A DNA stretch of 64,000 nt, taken from the NCBI GenBank assembly GCA_036417435.1, contig CM070907.1:58140001-58204000 (forward strand), given 5' to 3'. Source of the stretch: Inia geoffrensis. Taxonomy: Eukaryota; Chordata; Mammalia; Artiodactyla; Iniidae. This document shows, piece by piece, positions 46,500 to 57,864 of the stretch (position 1 is the stretch's first letter; each line of letters starts with the position of its first letter). A program made the translations under genes and the position numbers. The notes below the pieces were generated by a model that was not told where the DNA came from, did not search any database, and saw nothing but the letters and a program-made list of their open reading frames with translations.

Positions 46500-46660
46500 T
46501 ATGAGTATCTGAGCTATGTATTAGCACTAACCTCACCATACAGGTGAGAAAATTAAAACCTCAAGTAGTCATAGAGTTCAGCCAAGATGACATAGCAGTA
46601 AGTAGCAGAATCATCACTCACCTCAAGGCACTCTGGATGCAAACCCATTGCTCAGAACCT
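46500..46660 (-). mobile_element. MIR SINE fragment
   Basis: The plus strand shows 'taacctcaccatacaggtga', 'gaaaattaaaacctcaagta', 'catagcagtaagtagcagaa', 'ggatgcaaacccattgct'. Confidence 0.6.
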
Positions 46661-46667
46661 AATCTAG

Positions 46668-46673
46668 GTGTGT

Positions 46674-46718
<45 letters not shown>
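46668..46718. repeat. (TG)n microsatellite
   Basis: About 25 TG units with one TATG interruption near 46677. Confidence 0.98.
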
Positions 46719-46719
<1 letters not shown>

Positions 46720-46859
46720 TCTGAGGCTAACCCTAGTCAAATGCTCAGCAATGGAAGACTTTCCCAACTACACTTAACAACATCATAAAATTCTTCCTTC
46801 CATAAAGATAACTTAGGCAAATAACATAAGTATGGCAGAAAAGGCTTCCCACCTGATCT

Positions 46860-47065
46860 CAGAAGACTAGAAATACATAGCAGGTAGCCACTTAAGGTTA
46901 TGCTCTTCCAGAACAACCTCTACTGATATCTAAAAATACCGAAATAAAGATTACTTCTTTTCTCTCAAGCTCTGTGTGCATGTACATGTGTGCACATAGG
47001 TTTCCTTGTGCTCACACAGACATGCATGCATTCATTTCCCAAAACAAAATTGTACGAGTGGCAAT
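46860..47065 (+). repeat. Diverged local duplication, copy A
   Basis: The order 'cctctactgatatctaaaaa', 'cttttctctcaagctctgtg', 'ggtttccttgtgctcacaca', 'ttcatttcccaaaacaaaat' recurs with roughly 70-75 percent identity by eye at 47960-48180. Not a repeat family I recognise. Confidence 0.65.
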
Positions 47066-47069
47066 CTTT

Positions 47070-47775
47070 TCAGATCTGATGTGGAATTTATTGGTCACAT
47101 TTCTATCTCCATAAAAATGCAGCACATCATATGATTACATTTTATGAGTCTGTATCAGTTAGAGAAATAGCAAGAAGACCTTCCATCAGAGTGTATACTG
47201 GAGAGGTGCACTTTAGTGTCAAGGAGGAATTATTATTAAGCTCTAGAGTTCGGCAGTGTCGGTTTTTTCACTAAAGGACCACTCAGCTGTTGCTGAATTC
47301 AGAGTCTTCTAATCACAAAGATATCCTAAGATACTCACAGAGGGCTTATTTTTCTTAAATTCTTCCTAAGGGGGAACAAATGAACTCCCGTCGACCCTTT
47401 TAATCACTTGGGTCAAATCAGAACTATTGTCAAAGTGGTTTCGATCCTTCATTATTTTTAAAATGTATGCCAGAGAAGAAACTTTAAGCTTCCAATAATA
47501 AGACCTTGTTACAGATTTTCCTTAGCAAATGTTCACCCAGAAGGAACGATCGGAGAGCTTTCTTTGTAAAGTGTGCCACTGGATCATGATATAGGATCAT
47601 GATATAGGATTCAATGGTGGGGTTTAACCGCCTTCTTTAATACAACATCTGCTTTAACTCTTGGATATGGTAAAATTGAAACAAACTTCCTTCTTCTCTG
47701 ATTTCAGAAAGCAGAGTTCATTAATTCCCCTAGCCTGCAGTGCTCTAGAAATCTGAGTTCGAGTGCATTTCTTGC
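47070..47775. other. No gene; unassigned sequence
   Basis: It includes the 13-bp tandem at 47583. The part 47640-47720 may be a further stretch of the local duplication seen at 48345-48440. Confidence 0.4.
47583..47611. repeat. Short tandem duplication, 13-bp unit x 2
   Basis: GGATCATGATATA occurs twice head to tail, followed by a third partial GGAT. Confidence 0.9.
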
Positions 47776-47784
47776 ACTGGAAAA

Positions 47785-47820
47785 ATTCATCCATTCACTC
47801 ATTCATTCATTCATTCATAA
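47785..47820 (-). repeat. (CATT)n tract, L2-terminus-like
   Basis: Five to six ATTC units resemble the reversed terminal repeat of L2, but the L2 body is not recognisable next to it. Confidence 0.6.
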
Positions 47821-47959
47821 GAACCAGTTAGGAATCATACATACAGTTGTCAGTCTATTAATTATAAATAAGAAAAAAGGAAAATTTTAGAAAGTTGAAA
47901 AGGCAATTGCATTTGGGTCAGAGAATGTGAGTTGCAAGGACTTCCTATTAAGCATATTC

Positions 47960-48068
47960 ATTCTGTTCTTTGCAAGAACAAAAATACTACATTAAGGTAG
48001 CTACTACTACATAACACCTCTATTGACATCTAAAACTGTTCAAATGAAGTTTCTCCTTTCTTCTTAAG

Positions 48069-48109
<41 letters not shown>

Positions 48110-48180
48110 CACGTGTAATCGGTTTCTGTGCCCTCACAGGAACGTGACTGCTTTCATTACTCAAAACAGTAAACAGAATA
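47960..48180 (+). repeat. Diverged local duplication, copy B, with TG array
   Basis: 'cctctattgacatctaaaac', 'ctttcttcttaagctgtgtg', 'ggtttctgtgccctcacagg' and 'ttcattactcaaaacagtaa' align with copy A at 46860-47065. A TG array occupies the place of the TGTGTGCATGTACATGTGTG stretch of copy A. Confidence 0.65.
48070..48106. repeat. (TG)n microsatellite
   Basis: About 18 TG units inside copy B of the local duplication. Confidence 0.98.
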
Positions 48181-48392
48181 CTTCAAATGAAGTAAACACT
48201 TGAAGGATCCAAAAACATCTCTATATTAAAGAAGACACCATCTGCAGCAGGGCAGAAGACAGTGACTTGTAATAAATAGTTTCTACCGTGGCATCCCTCC
48301 CTGTCTCACCTCTTTCCATCTACTCCTTCTATCCATCTTTATTGCCATTTCTTTCTTTGGACTTAGTTTATGCTCTGGATGTGGCTAAACAG

Positions 48393-48412
48393 AAAAAAAA
48401 AAAAAAAAAAAA
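48393..48412. repeat. Poly(A) run
   Basis: Twenty A's with no recognised retroposon in front of it. Confidence 0.9.
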
Positions 48413-48684
48413 GTCCTCCTCTCTAATTCCTGAAAGGAGAAGCACATAAGCCTCTGGGTTCTCTGACATGACCTAGAACTACTCAGGAATTACTCCCATC
48501 ATGGTTTTGAGTGGAATGGGTCTGGTGAGAAAGGATACAATACAGAGCATTGTTCATGTGACTGGCTAATTCAACTTACAACCACGTCCTATGCTAGAAA
48601 CTGAAGCCCAGGAAACAATTAGATGTGGCCCCAGCACTCATGAAACACACAGCTGAAAAAAGGATACAGATGTGAAAACGACAG

Positions 48685-48920
48685 CAAACATTTCAACAGT
48701 GGTCATTATGTGCTAAATTCTAAGCACTTTCCTACATTAAAATCATATACTCCATGTCAGTCCAAAGAGTTAATGACACTACTATCCTCATGACAGAGGC
48801 AAAAATTAAGAGAGAAGAAGAGGCACATAGAGTTTAAATAACTCCAAAGGCCACAAGATTAGTAAAGGGAGGCAGCTGCGATTTAGACCAAGGAACTCTG
48901 GCCCCAAGTCTGTGCTCCCA
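48685..48920 (-). mobile_element. MIR SINE
   Basis: The plus strand shows 'tcattatgtgctaaattcta', 'agcactttcctacattaaaa', 'ctatcctcatgacagaggca', 'aagattagtaaagggaggca'. A weak reversed L2 end may precede it (48570-48670). Confidence 0.7.
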
Positions 48921-48996
48921 GACACCAGGGTAGGGTGCTATATCTCCTCTTTGTATGTGAAAACATGGAGTGTGCCTCCCGAATGTCTCTGCCACT

Positions 48997-49017
48997 AAAA
49001 AAAAAAAAAAAAAAAAA
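48997..49017. repeat. Poly(A) run
   Basis: Twenty-one A's, no recognised retroposon attached. Confidence 0.9.
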
Positions 49018-49019
49018 TC

Positions 49020-50020
49020 ACAAAGAAAAGTGTAAAATGTCTCTCTCTGCTCACCATACTTGAGCTTTGTTTTCCTTCTTTTTCAAAACCCCTTTCCCCC
49101 ACCTGGGTGAAGGGGGTTTAATTACATAAGTCAGTTTATCCTCTTTACTAATTACTTTTTCTCTTCACTTTGGTACATTCTTTGAGTTGGCAACACTAAA
49201 GTCCAGGGGCCTTTCTGGCGGAGAGAACCTGCCCAGAAAGGGTGGGGAGAGGAAGGAAGCTGAGAGGACATTGAGGGTGTTCTTTTACTAGAGCTGGGAG
49301 AAATGGCTGACCTCTACCTCACTGTATCTAGGTATATAACCTTTGACAATGAAAAATGGTCAGGAGACACTTGCCACAGTGCCTGGCACTGAGCACTGGA
49401 TAAGCAGTGACTGTGTTCGTTACTTACATCCTTCTAGTCAAGGAGCTGGTTTACTTAGTTATTTCTTTACTTTTTTCCCTGAAGCCCAAACTGCCATTTA
49501 CCCTTGGGCTTTCCAGGAGGAATTTCTGGCATATGAGTGCCATGCTTCCATGCTTTAATTTCCAGTTGCATAATTTTAATATGAACTTCATAACTTTTCT
49601 TGCTCCTTTGCTACATTTCCTTTTTTTTTTTTTTAAAGAAGCAACTGTCATGAGCATCTAGCTAGCAGAAAATGGCATGTAAGTCTTCCTACTAAGAGTT
49701 ATACTGAGAATGTTGCTTTCGAGGTTCCCTTGGACCTTTCAAGGCAGCTTCCAAGAAGTCAGAGAGATTTGTGGTTTAGGGGGAAAAGCTTAGTTGCCTC
49801 TAGCTTTTAGGGACTTAACAATTTAGTGAAGGTGCAGGGCAGGGTTGAAATGTGGATATGACTAGATGATTGGAAGGTCCCTGTCATCCCGTAAGTAGCA
49901 GTGCCAGGAATTATAGAAAAATTCAGAGTTGGGTCCTGACCGGGCGATGGGGACAGGAAGTGGGAGTGGTGCATAGATTGCAAAAAGTAAATTCATACAA
50001 ATGCCCCAAGGCTGAGTTCC
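49020..50020. other. No gene; unassigned sequence
   Basis: A T run lies at 49620-49634. Overlapping open frames at 49343-49661 on both strands have no recognisable domain. Confidence 0.4.
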
Positions 50021-50027
50021 TGAAAAT

Positions 50028-50205
50028 GTGAATGGTGGACCACCTGCAGCAAAGTCACCCAGGAATGCATGTAAAAAAATGCAAATTGTTGAGCCCACAT
50101 CAACCTAGTGGGTGCAGGTATTGGGGTCAGGCCAAGGAATCTACATTTTACCCAGGTTCTCAAGGGAATTTTGTATATAATAAAATTGGGGATCATCAGT
50201 AACAT
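50028..50205 (-). mobile_element. MER5A-like non-autonomous hAT element
   Basis: 'gcaaagtcacccaggaatgc', 'aatgcaaattgttgagccca', 'caacctagtgggtgcaggta', 'aaggaatctacattttaccc' and 'caggttctcaagggaat' follow the reversed MER5A order. Terminal inverted repeats are eroded. Confidence 0.65.
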
Positions 50206-50309
50206 GAGAAAGAAATGGAAGGAAGTAAAAGCAATTCAGTTCTAACTGAAGCTAGGGTATCAGTGTGCTAAGAAGAGCTTATCATGTAATCAGCACCCTA
50301 TCACTGTGA

Positions 50310-50465
50310 AATAATTACACTCACCCCCACTTCTACTAAGGAAACTGAGTTACAGAGAGACCAAGAGACTTGCCAAAGGACATGAAGTTTACCAGTGGTA
50401 GAGGCAGGATTCAAACTCAGGCTGTCTGACACCAGAGCTTGTTTTCCTAACCAGTACAATAAACT
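50310..50465 (-). mobile_element. MIR SINE
   Basis: The plus strand reads 'aaggaaactgagttacagag', 'agacttgccaaaggacatga', 'aggcaggattcaaactcagg', 'tgtctgacaccagagcttg'. Confidence 0.85.
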
Positions 50466-50839
50466 TCCTCTTACAGGTAGATGCATATAATTCAACTTAA
50501 CTCATTGTTACTGAGTAAGCATCACATGTAAAAACATCAGGAGTTAATTTCCATTTGTTTTATTGTTTGTTTTGGGGAGGGTAAAAATACTAATAAAGTG
50601 AAACCTAAACATATAATCCTGGGTAGGAACTGATATGTACAAAAGGGGCTTCAATGCTATAATAAATAACGTGCTTTATTAGCAAAATTAACTATCCAGT
50701 GATAGAATTTTATTTTATTTTTCAGTTTTAGAGAATTTATACTAATAAAATAGATTGAGGCTTCAGTTTTATAAAATGGGAAATGGAGAAGTGATGCAAA
50801 TTCTGTCATTACTGATACCTGAGGCCTGGTATGGCGGTA

Positions 50840-51010
50840 ATTCCATTGGGCATGGAGTTAGGTGCTCTGGGTACAAATTTTGAGCCACGTCACTTAACAT
50901 CCTTAAACCTCCATTTTCTTATTTGTAAAATGAAAAGAAAATAACAATACCTACCTACCTACCTACCCATCATAAAATATCAGCATGTGTTAATGCATAT
51001 AAAAGCAACA
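50840..51010 (+). mobile_element. MIR SINE carrying a TACC array
   Basis: 'cacttaacatccttaaacct', 'ccattttcttatttgtaaaa', 'tgaaaagaaaataacaatac' and the array, then 'catcataaaatatcagcatg', 'ttaatgcatataaaagcaac' follow the MIR order. Confidence 0.7.
50949..50968. repeat. (TACC)n microsatellite inside MIR
   Basis: Five TACC units at the MIR position that normally reads TACCTACCTCATAG. Confidence 0.92.
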
Positions 51011-51044
51011 ATAAAAACAACTTTCATAAACTACTGTGTAATTC

Positions 51045-51165
51045 GTAGGGATGGTGTTACTAAATGGCAAACTCCTTGGGAATAATGACCAAGACTCATG
51101 TGATGACCCAGCACAACACTTAATGCTTACATGATGTTTAGTAAATAGTTGCTATAGAAATAAGA
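51045..51165 (+). mobile_element. L2 LINE 3' fragment, weak
   Basis: 'ggcaaactccttgggaataa', 'gacccagcacaacacttaat', 'tgtttagtaaatagttgc' resemble the L2 3' end. Confidence 0.45.
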
Positions 51166-51169
51166 TTAA

Positions 51170-51960
51170 TCATCTGAGTTTCTCTAATAGATATATGAGT
51201 AATGGAATGTGTAAGCAACAGATGACATTCATAAACTTTTGCTTTTATGAAGTGTTCCTAACCCACCTTACAAAGAAAGCTGAAGAGTTATTTAAAGTGA
51301 GAAGGTCAGTGTTTATTTTCTTACTGTGAAAATCAAAAGTGCTTTGTTTTTTTCAATTTTTCTATATATTTTTACATTGATTTAAAAACTAACCACCTTA
51401 CATTGAAGCCCATCTCTCCAGTCCCATAAAATATCTTAACTTCTGGCCCTATTTTAAACCAGTTCTCTAACTCTGCATAATATACATGTCCCTCAAAAAA
51501 TGTTGTTTAATAAAAGTAGCAAAGAAAGGGAAAACAATTCTGAAAAAAGGAAAAACATGCTAAAAGGGCAATAAGAAACTCCAAGATTTGTATTCAATGT
51601 TAACAGACATATACATACATATATATTTTGTTCTTTCATTACAATTTGAAGTTTTCTCAAGATTTTCTTCTGCTTAGCAAAGGAAAGCCAAGTGACCTGA
51701 CAAAGTGATATGAACAGATGTGTCTGCCCTGCAGAAATGTTTAAAAGAGAAATCTTGGTTTGAGTGCCAAGTTCTAGCCATAAGAATGGATATATGACTC
51801 ATTTCCTCCAAGGATTCATCAAGGGACCTTGACCACTCAATTCTCTCTGGCCCATATGTAAAACAGGCCCATCTATAAAATCCTAGGCATGGGTGGGTAA
51901 AGGTTAAGGTGCTGAGGTCCTCTGGAGCTCTAGCTTACTAGAGTCATCTCCAGAATATAT
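51170..51960. other. No gene; unassigned AT-rich sequence
   Basis: A weak MIR (+) may lie at about 51750-51930. Nothing else is recognised. Confidence 0.35.
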
Positions 51961-51964
51961 AAAT

Positions 51965-52105
51965 ATATCTATAGAGTACATCTATCTATCTACTTCTATA
52001 TTTATTTCTATAGAATCTATCTATAGTTACAGAATATATATCCATATCTATCAATCTATCCATCCATCTATCCATCCACCTGTCCACCCCTCCCTCCCTC
52101 CCAAT
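51965..52105. repeat. (ATCT)n / (CATC)n imperfect tetranucleotide tract
   Basis: Interrupted ATCT, TAGA and CATC units grade into CTCC units at the right end. Confidence 0.9.
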
Positions 52106-52109
52106 TTGG

Positions 52110-52465
52110 TACATTTCCCTAAAGAGAAGACTGAAGATCTGAGTGTTATAGAAGAAAGAACATCATGGGGTTTGAAGACTCTCATGTCTGCTCATTAATT
52201 TATTATTTATTTAACACTCACTCACTGAGGTTGCTGCTGTCTGCTGAGACTATAAAAGGAGGTAAAAGTATATAAGGGGACACGCGCAAGTAATGTGACA
52301 ATATCAGACTATGATATGATCAATGATACCATAGCAGCAAGCATAGGGTCTTCTGCAAACAAAGACATGGATCACAGAACCCGCCTGAGTAGTTAAAAAA
52401 AAAAAAAAAGGCTTTAAAGAGGAAATGATGATTATATTAAATTCAAGGGAATGGGTAAAAGTAAG
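52110..52465. other. No gene; unassigned sequence
   Basis: A 14-base A run lies at 52397-52410. A faint reversed L2 trace (52205-52300) is not supported well enough to call. Confidence 0.35.
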
Positions 52466-52469
52466 CAAG

Positions 52470-52676
52470 GAAAGTTAGACTAATCTGACTTCAAATCCTA
52501 ATTTCACCATTTACTGACCTTGGCAATATCCTCATGTCTTCTGAGCCTGAGACCTTCCTTTGTAAAAGAATGGCAATAATCCTTCCTCATCTGGTTTGGG
52601 AGGAACTACAGGTGAAGGTAGGTTTAAAGCACTCATAGCAGTGCCTAGCATACACTAAGAGCATAATAAATATTGA
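52470..52676 (+). mobile_element. MIR SINE
   Basis: 'cttcaaatcctaatttcacc', 'atttactgaccttggcaata', 'tttgtaaaagaatggcaata', 'cagtgcctagcatacactaa' follow the MIR order to its 3' end. Confidence 0.82.
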
Positions 52677-52869
52677 TCTCTTCTTTCAAAGGAATGAGTC
52701 TAAGGAACACAGTTTTTTTCTTAAGACATTTATTATTGTTGTCCTTTTGAACATGAAGTAGGATCATGGATAATAAGGGAAATGCCTTTTCTTTTCTCTT
52801 TCTCCTTTTTTGCTCATATCCACCCTTCTTGGGATTGAAGCACCACAAGGAGCCTTTTCAAAAACAAGG

Positions 52870-53085
52870 CCAGATACTGTTCTAAGCACTTTCCGTATTT
52901 TGTTATTTAATCCATGTAAAAACTTTTGCCTTAATGGACAGGTAACGGTTGTTATCCCAATTTTCCATTTGAAGAAAATGAATCACAGAGAGTTTAAAAA
53001 TTGCTAAATGATCAAATTGGAATTCAGATTTAGGCTGCCTGTCTCCAGAGTCTGTTCCCTTAATCACTGTACAACACACACATCT
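52870..53085 (-). mobile_element. MIR SINE
   Basis: The plus strand reads 'actgttctaagcactttccg', 'tgttatcccaattttccatt', 'gaatcacagagagtttaaaa', 'cttaatcactgtacaaca'. Confidence 0.8.
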
Positions 53086-53089
53086 ATGA

Positions 53090-54600
53090 CAGAATGTGTC
53101 TACTATATATGATAATAACCCACAAATGACCTCTAGAGCGAAAAGAGAAGTCCAAAGACAGAACAAGGTGAGCACTAGCACAAAGTATCTGTGACAGGAG
53201 AAAAGCCCATAGTAGACTGAGAAGGTTCTAGAAGAGTAAAGGAAATTTGGTTCTGCCTGTGCAGTACCTGTTGTATCTTCTTGCTTCCCAACAGGACACA
53301 GGATATCAGGTATCTACTCTGCCCTTCTCACAAGACGTAGGGGAAACTGATCCCATCACTAGCTTTAGAAATAAATTCCAATCATTCTAAGTCGTTCCAA
53401 ACGGACAGACTCATCTCTCTATATACACTTATTGGTCCAGCAACATAGGTTGGCCCCATAAAAACTAAAAAGGACTTATACTGCATACACTGGAATTTGC
53501 CTCCCTGTCTGTATTGGATGTAGATATGGAAACATTTTGTTTGTTGATATTAGTAGACACATGAGGCCATGAGGAGTCACCCTGAAGACAAACTTGACAA
53601 TGAGAAGGACAGAACAAAGAGAATCCAAGGAAGCAGAGCCAGACACCTGTTATACTCACCACTGGTTGTGTTCATACCTCTATATCTCTTATACTTTGCA
53701 AATTAGATGACCAAAAAATAACCACATTACTTAAGTCACTTTAAGTTTTCTGTTACTTGAAGCAAAAAAAAAATGTAATTGTTGTTTCTTTGGAGGCAAC
53801 ACAGGAAAGCGTTTTATAAAGGGAATGTTCAACAGTACTCGATGTTTTAGAAAAAAGAATTATAATACTGAAAAATCTCATGATACAGATATAAACTTCT
53901 GATCTCTAAATTATTTGGCTAGCTAGGCCAGGGTGAATCTAGGAAATATCTAACACATATCACTGAATGCCCAGAGTATTAAGGGAAGGGATGTGAGGTA
54001 GGAATGGAAGGACCAAGTAAACCTCACCATTCAGTTCCTTGGAAGTTTATTCAGTTATAAAGGTTCATGCCTGCAAATGATGCTGCGCATTTATATGTAG
54101 TCAGTCTTGCATATTTCATCCAAAAAAAATAGACTCTAGCTCTGAGGATCCCATGTAATAAAGTTGGAAGGACTCTATAATTAACCCTAGAGTAATTACC
54201 TTCACACCAAGCAAACCACTCTGGAGTAGGCAAGTGGCCTACCTGCCAAGAACCATGTTATAATAAGGTTGGAGAGAGCAATTTCTAACATTTTCCCCAT
54301 GGTGTATGAACTTTAATGGAGACGAATGCCAGTCATCCATGGAGCGATGCAGAGAAGATCAAGGTAAGTGAAAGTCTCCAAAGCTCTATTTTAAGCACCA
54401 ATTTCCATCTTTAGCCTTACCTGGGTATTACACATATGTCATACAGCTGCATCATAAAATCAAAGAAGCTGAGACATTCGAGAGATCTAAGAGGTCATGA
54501 AGACCAGCCTGCTTCCCAGTGTGAGATTCCTTTCAACACACCCCTGACAGGCAACTGAATAATTTCTACTTACATGCCTTCTGGGAGTCAATGCTGGGAA
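53090..54600. other. No gene; 1.5 kb of unassigned sequence
   Basis: No secure repeat or coding signal. Minus-strand frames (53465-53662, 54051-54233) have no recognisable domain. The part 53400-53660 may be an unrecognised ancient repeat. Confidence 0.4.
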
Positions 54601-54604
54601 ATCA

Positions 54605-54715
54605 AAAATACAGGCTTGGAGCCAAACAGGCTTGTGTTAATGTTAATCTCTGACACTCATTATTTGTAATCTAAGAAACCTGTGTATTAGTTTCCTTTTT
54701 TAAGATGGTTAAAGC
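54605..54715 (+). mobile_element. Possible MIR SINE fragment
   Basis: 'caggcttggagccaaacagg', 'cttgtgttaatgttaatctc' and 'tgtgtattagtttccttttt' are in MIR order but decayed. Confidence 0.45.
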
Positions 54716-54719
54716 ATAG

Positions 54720-55430
54720 TTTAATTCCACAACACTGCTTTGGTAGAATAATTTGTTTTGAGAAAAACAATATTAGTTTTCTGTCTTTTCCCTTTTGTTG
54801 CCAGACAGTCAGAGTTTTTATAAAATTCTACCAGCTATGAATCTATAATTGGCCTCCCTGCAATACCCTCTCACTGATCCTCATGTCCTGTTCCTGTGGC
54901 TGTTTTCTCCAGAGACCTCTTCTTCTATCTACCCTAGGGGAAGATATTACTTGAACCCTGGCGGTAAGACTTTTGACTTCAAATCAGCCTGAGATTTCAG
55001 CTCTTGTGAGGAAACTCTTCCTAAGATTGTTTAATTATTTTCATTGAAGTAGCATAAAGGTCAGTGAGCTTTAGCAAAGGAATTAACTCTTCTGGCCTTT
55101 AGCATCCAATTCTCTAATGAGAGAGTTGGATTAAGGTATTTTATGATTGTCATCTATAAAAACTGTATCTTGTCATATGATTTCAGAACTCTTTATTTAT
55201 TGAGCATCTTTGTACACTCAGAAGTCTGTCAATGTTTCATAAATATGGCTATCTGAATACAATGTAACATTTCAGATGTGTGCTCACTGCAAGTGAGGAT
55301 ATGATACATAATAGTCTGTCATCTGGATGCTATACACCTATTAAAATAACAGTTCTATTAATTTCCTGAGTGGTTGTATCACATGGCCCATTTGTTTCTA
55401 CTTTACAAAAATCTCTAGATTTTTTTTTCC
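54720..55430. other. No gene; unassigned sequence
   Basis: A decayed MIR-like tail may lie near 55060-55150 ('attaactcttctggccttta'). Nothing else is supported. Confidence 0.35.
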
Positions 55431-55434
55431 CCTA

Positions 55435-55605
55435 CCCAAGTCCTGAGTTGAAATTGCAGCTTTACTGGCTTTGTAATCCCAGATATGACACTTAGCTTCT
55501 AAGGTCCTAATTTTCCATCTGTAAAACTGAAATAATACCTACATAAGGAATTTTTGGAGGATTAAGTTAGGTGATGTACACAAAGTACTTTATATCCCAC
55601 AAAGA
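55435..55605 (+). mobile_element. MIR SINE
   Basis: 'aagtcctgagttgaaattgc', 'agctttactggctttgtaat', 'tttccatctgtaaaactgaa', 'gaggattaagttaggtgatg' follow the MIR order. Confidence 0.78.
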
Positions 55606-55609
55606 ACAG

Positions 55610-56530
55610 AAGTTTGACAAGTGTACTTTCTTTATGCTTTTCAACTCTGTTTGTTCCTAACCCCTTAAGTGGAAGTCGAAGTGAGTGACACAATAGTAGA
55701 TGCTTGGTGGCTTAAGAGAGAAAGAGACCAAAATTAGGAAGGATCAACAATTTCATCATCTCTAGCATCTGCTGACAACAGTTCTCAGATGAGTATAGGG
55801 ACTGCAGGAATTCCACTGGATCATTATAATACTATTAGTGTGTGAGAGACACATGCATGCACACAAATACATACCACACTCCAGATCCTAACAGCATTTG
55901 TGTCAGTGAGCGTGTGAAACAGAAGCTGGCTTTTTGTTGCTCACCTGCTTCTAAAAGGAACTGACAGTTTTCTACTTTAAGATGATGGCTTCCTGAGTTT
56001 ATGGATTGAATCCCCAATTCTTTAGAACAAAGTCGGAAGGATGGAAAGGATTCTCATCAATTCTACACATTCAGTCTTCGTGACTAATGAGAAAGTTCAC
56101 CCATTTTAGCCATCCTTTCATTGCTGGTTCCACTCTGCTAATAAATGCCATCAAAAATAGCCAGCCTGACAAAATGGCTTTCCTGTAGAGAAAGTTCTTT
56201 TCCCTTTTTTCCTACTTAATTAGCTGCACTTTAGGTAGGGTGGTTGGGGGGGACTAGGAACAGTATTTAAAGCTCTAGGGAGGACCATACTATGGCCTAT
56301 TACAACAAACCAAATCCAATCAAGTGAATCAGTTTAAACCGGACAGACCATATTTTACTAAATGTACCTTAATTGGTAGAGAATGTATGGTGTGATTTTA
56401 AAATGGCATTTTAATGACCCTGGGGAGCAAAAACACTCATTTGAGCTTAAAATTTGTGCATCCCCTGATTCAACAACTCTTAATCGAGTAGCTACTATTC
56501 TGGGCAATTTAGCTCGGTGGTATGCCATGG
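55610..56530. other. No gene; unassigned sequence
   Basis: No supportable repeat or coding signal. A seven-G run lies near 56247. Confidence 0.4.
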
Positions 56531-56534
56531 ATAT

Positions 56535-56705
56535 TTGAGTTAGAAAACTTAGATTAGGTTTCCATTTTCACCATTTTCTAGAAAGTCTTCTTCTGTAATC
56601 CACTTAAAGCTAATTTCTGTAAAATGGAGATAATAATATTGATTTCACAGGGTTAATTACAATAATGAGATAATATAGCAAATAATAGGCAATTAACAAA
56701 TGGAG
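56535..56705 (+). mobile_element. MIR SINE fragment
   Basis: 'ttagattaggtttccatttt', 'tttctgtaaaatggagataa', 'tttcacagggttaattacaa' follow the MIR order. Confidence 0.65.
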
Positions 56706-56741
56706 GAAATTGTCTTGCTGTTGTTCATGTTAAAAATAATG

Positions 56742-56768
56742 AAAAAAAAAAAAAAAAAAAAAAAAAAA
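56742..56768. repeat. Poly(A) run
   Basis: Twenty-seven A's. Confidence 0.95.
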
Positions 56769-56950
56769 CTTTGGGATTTTCCCAGAGGAAATTTTCTTTG
56801 AAGCTTGGAAGCCTAAGTTAACATAAACTAAATACTACCAGAGGTTAATTGCAAAATGATTAACTTATAATGGACCTTGAAGGTGTTGTGTATGTTTAAA
56901 TCTCAGGTGAATAATCTTTCTCCTCTTTTGGGGGATTAACTAAAATTCCA

Positions 56951-57433
56951 AGATGATACAGAGTAAAGTAATTCAGAAAGAGAAAAACAAATACTGCATG
57001 CTAACGCATATATATGGAATCTAAAAAAAATGGTACTGAAGAACCTAGGGGTAAAGGGAAAAACAAACACAAAACAAAACAAAATAAAACAAAAAGAACC
57101 TAGGGGCAGGGCAAGAATAAAGACATAGACATAGAGAACGGACTTGAGAACACAGGGTGGGAGGGGAAGCTGGGGCAAAGTGAGAGAGTAGCATGGACAT
57201 ATATACACTACCAAATGTGAAACAGATAGCTAATGGGAAGCAGCTGCATAGCACAGGGAGATCACGTCACAGGGTGACCACCTGGAGGGGTGGGATTAGG
57301 GAGCGTGGGAGGGAGGCTTAAGAGGGAGGAGATATGGGGATATGTGTATACATATAGCTGATTCACTTTGTTGTACAGCAGAAACACAACATTGTAAAGC
57401 AATTATACTCCAATAAAGATGTAAAAAAACAAT
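56951..57433 (+). mobile_element. L1 LINE 3' end, short insertion
   Basis: It starts near the ORF2 stop region ('gatacagagtaaagtaattc') and holds 'atatatatggaatctaaaaa', 'aacggacttgagaacacagg', 'acagatagctaatgggaagc', 'aattatactccaataaagat' and an A tail. The sequence is collinear with 30050-30495 of the larger L1. It carries an internal duplication around an A/C-rich insert (57039-57106). No clear target duplication was found. Confidence 0.93.
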
Positions 57434-57439
57434 AGAACC

Positions 57440-57860
57440 ATCTCCTGAATATTCAATTTGTATAAAACATATTATTCTAGTACAGCTGAAACCAGCTTCA
57501 TAGAATAACCTCATCCTCACTACTTCCCTAGCAATCACTTATGCATAAATTGAGAAAGTTAAAAAATATCAGCAACTCACTTTTTATAAGCCTATGAAAA
57601 TGAAACAATTAGGGGAAATACTAGTAAATTATAGTATATCAACATGAAATTATATTGTTTTGTCATTAAAATAATAATTTTAAGATGATGTAGAAAAGCA
57701 GCTTTTTTAAAACTAAAAAAACAGAAGGCACCTTGTAGGTGACACCAGCCAGCATCCATTTTTCCTTTGGTACATTATCTGATTTTATTGAGCAATATTC
57801 CTGTCTTATCTTTTAGGCAGCCAAATTCTGGATTCATTTGCTTGCTTTATGGTATTGTCA
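57440..57860. other. No gene; AT-rich unassigned sequence
   Basis: No supportable feature. Confidence 0.4.
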
Positions 57861-57864
57861 CTGA

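Noticed and set aside
46668..48106. Regularly spaced repeats that might suggest a CRISPR-like array
   Set aside because: These are two simple TG arrays in a mammalian genome; there are no repeat-spacer units.
51965..52105. Possible telomere-like or satellite array
   Set aside because: It is an ordinary interrupted ATCT/CATC tetranucleotide tract.
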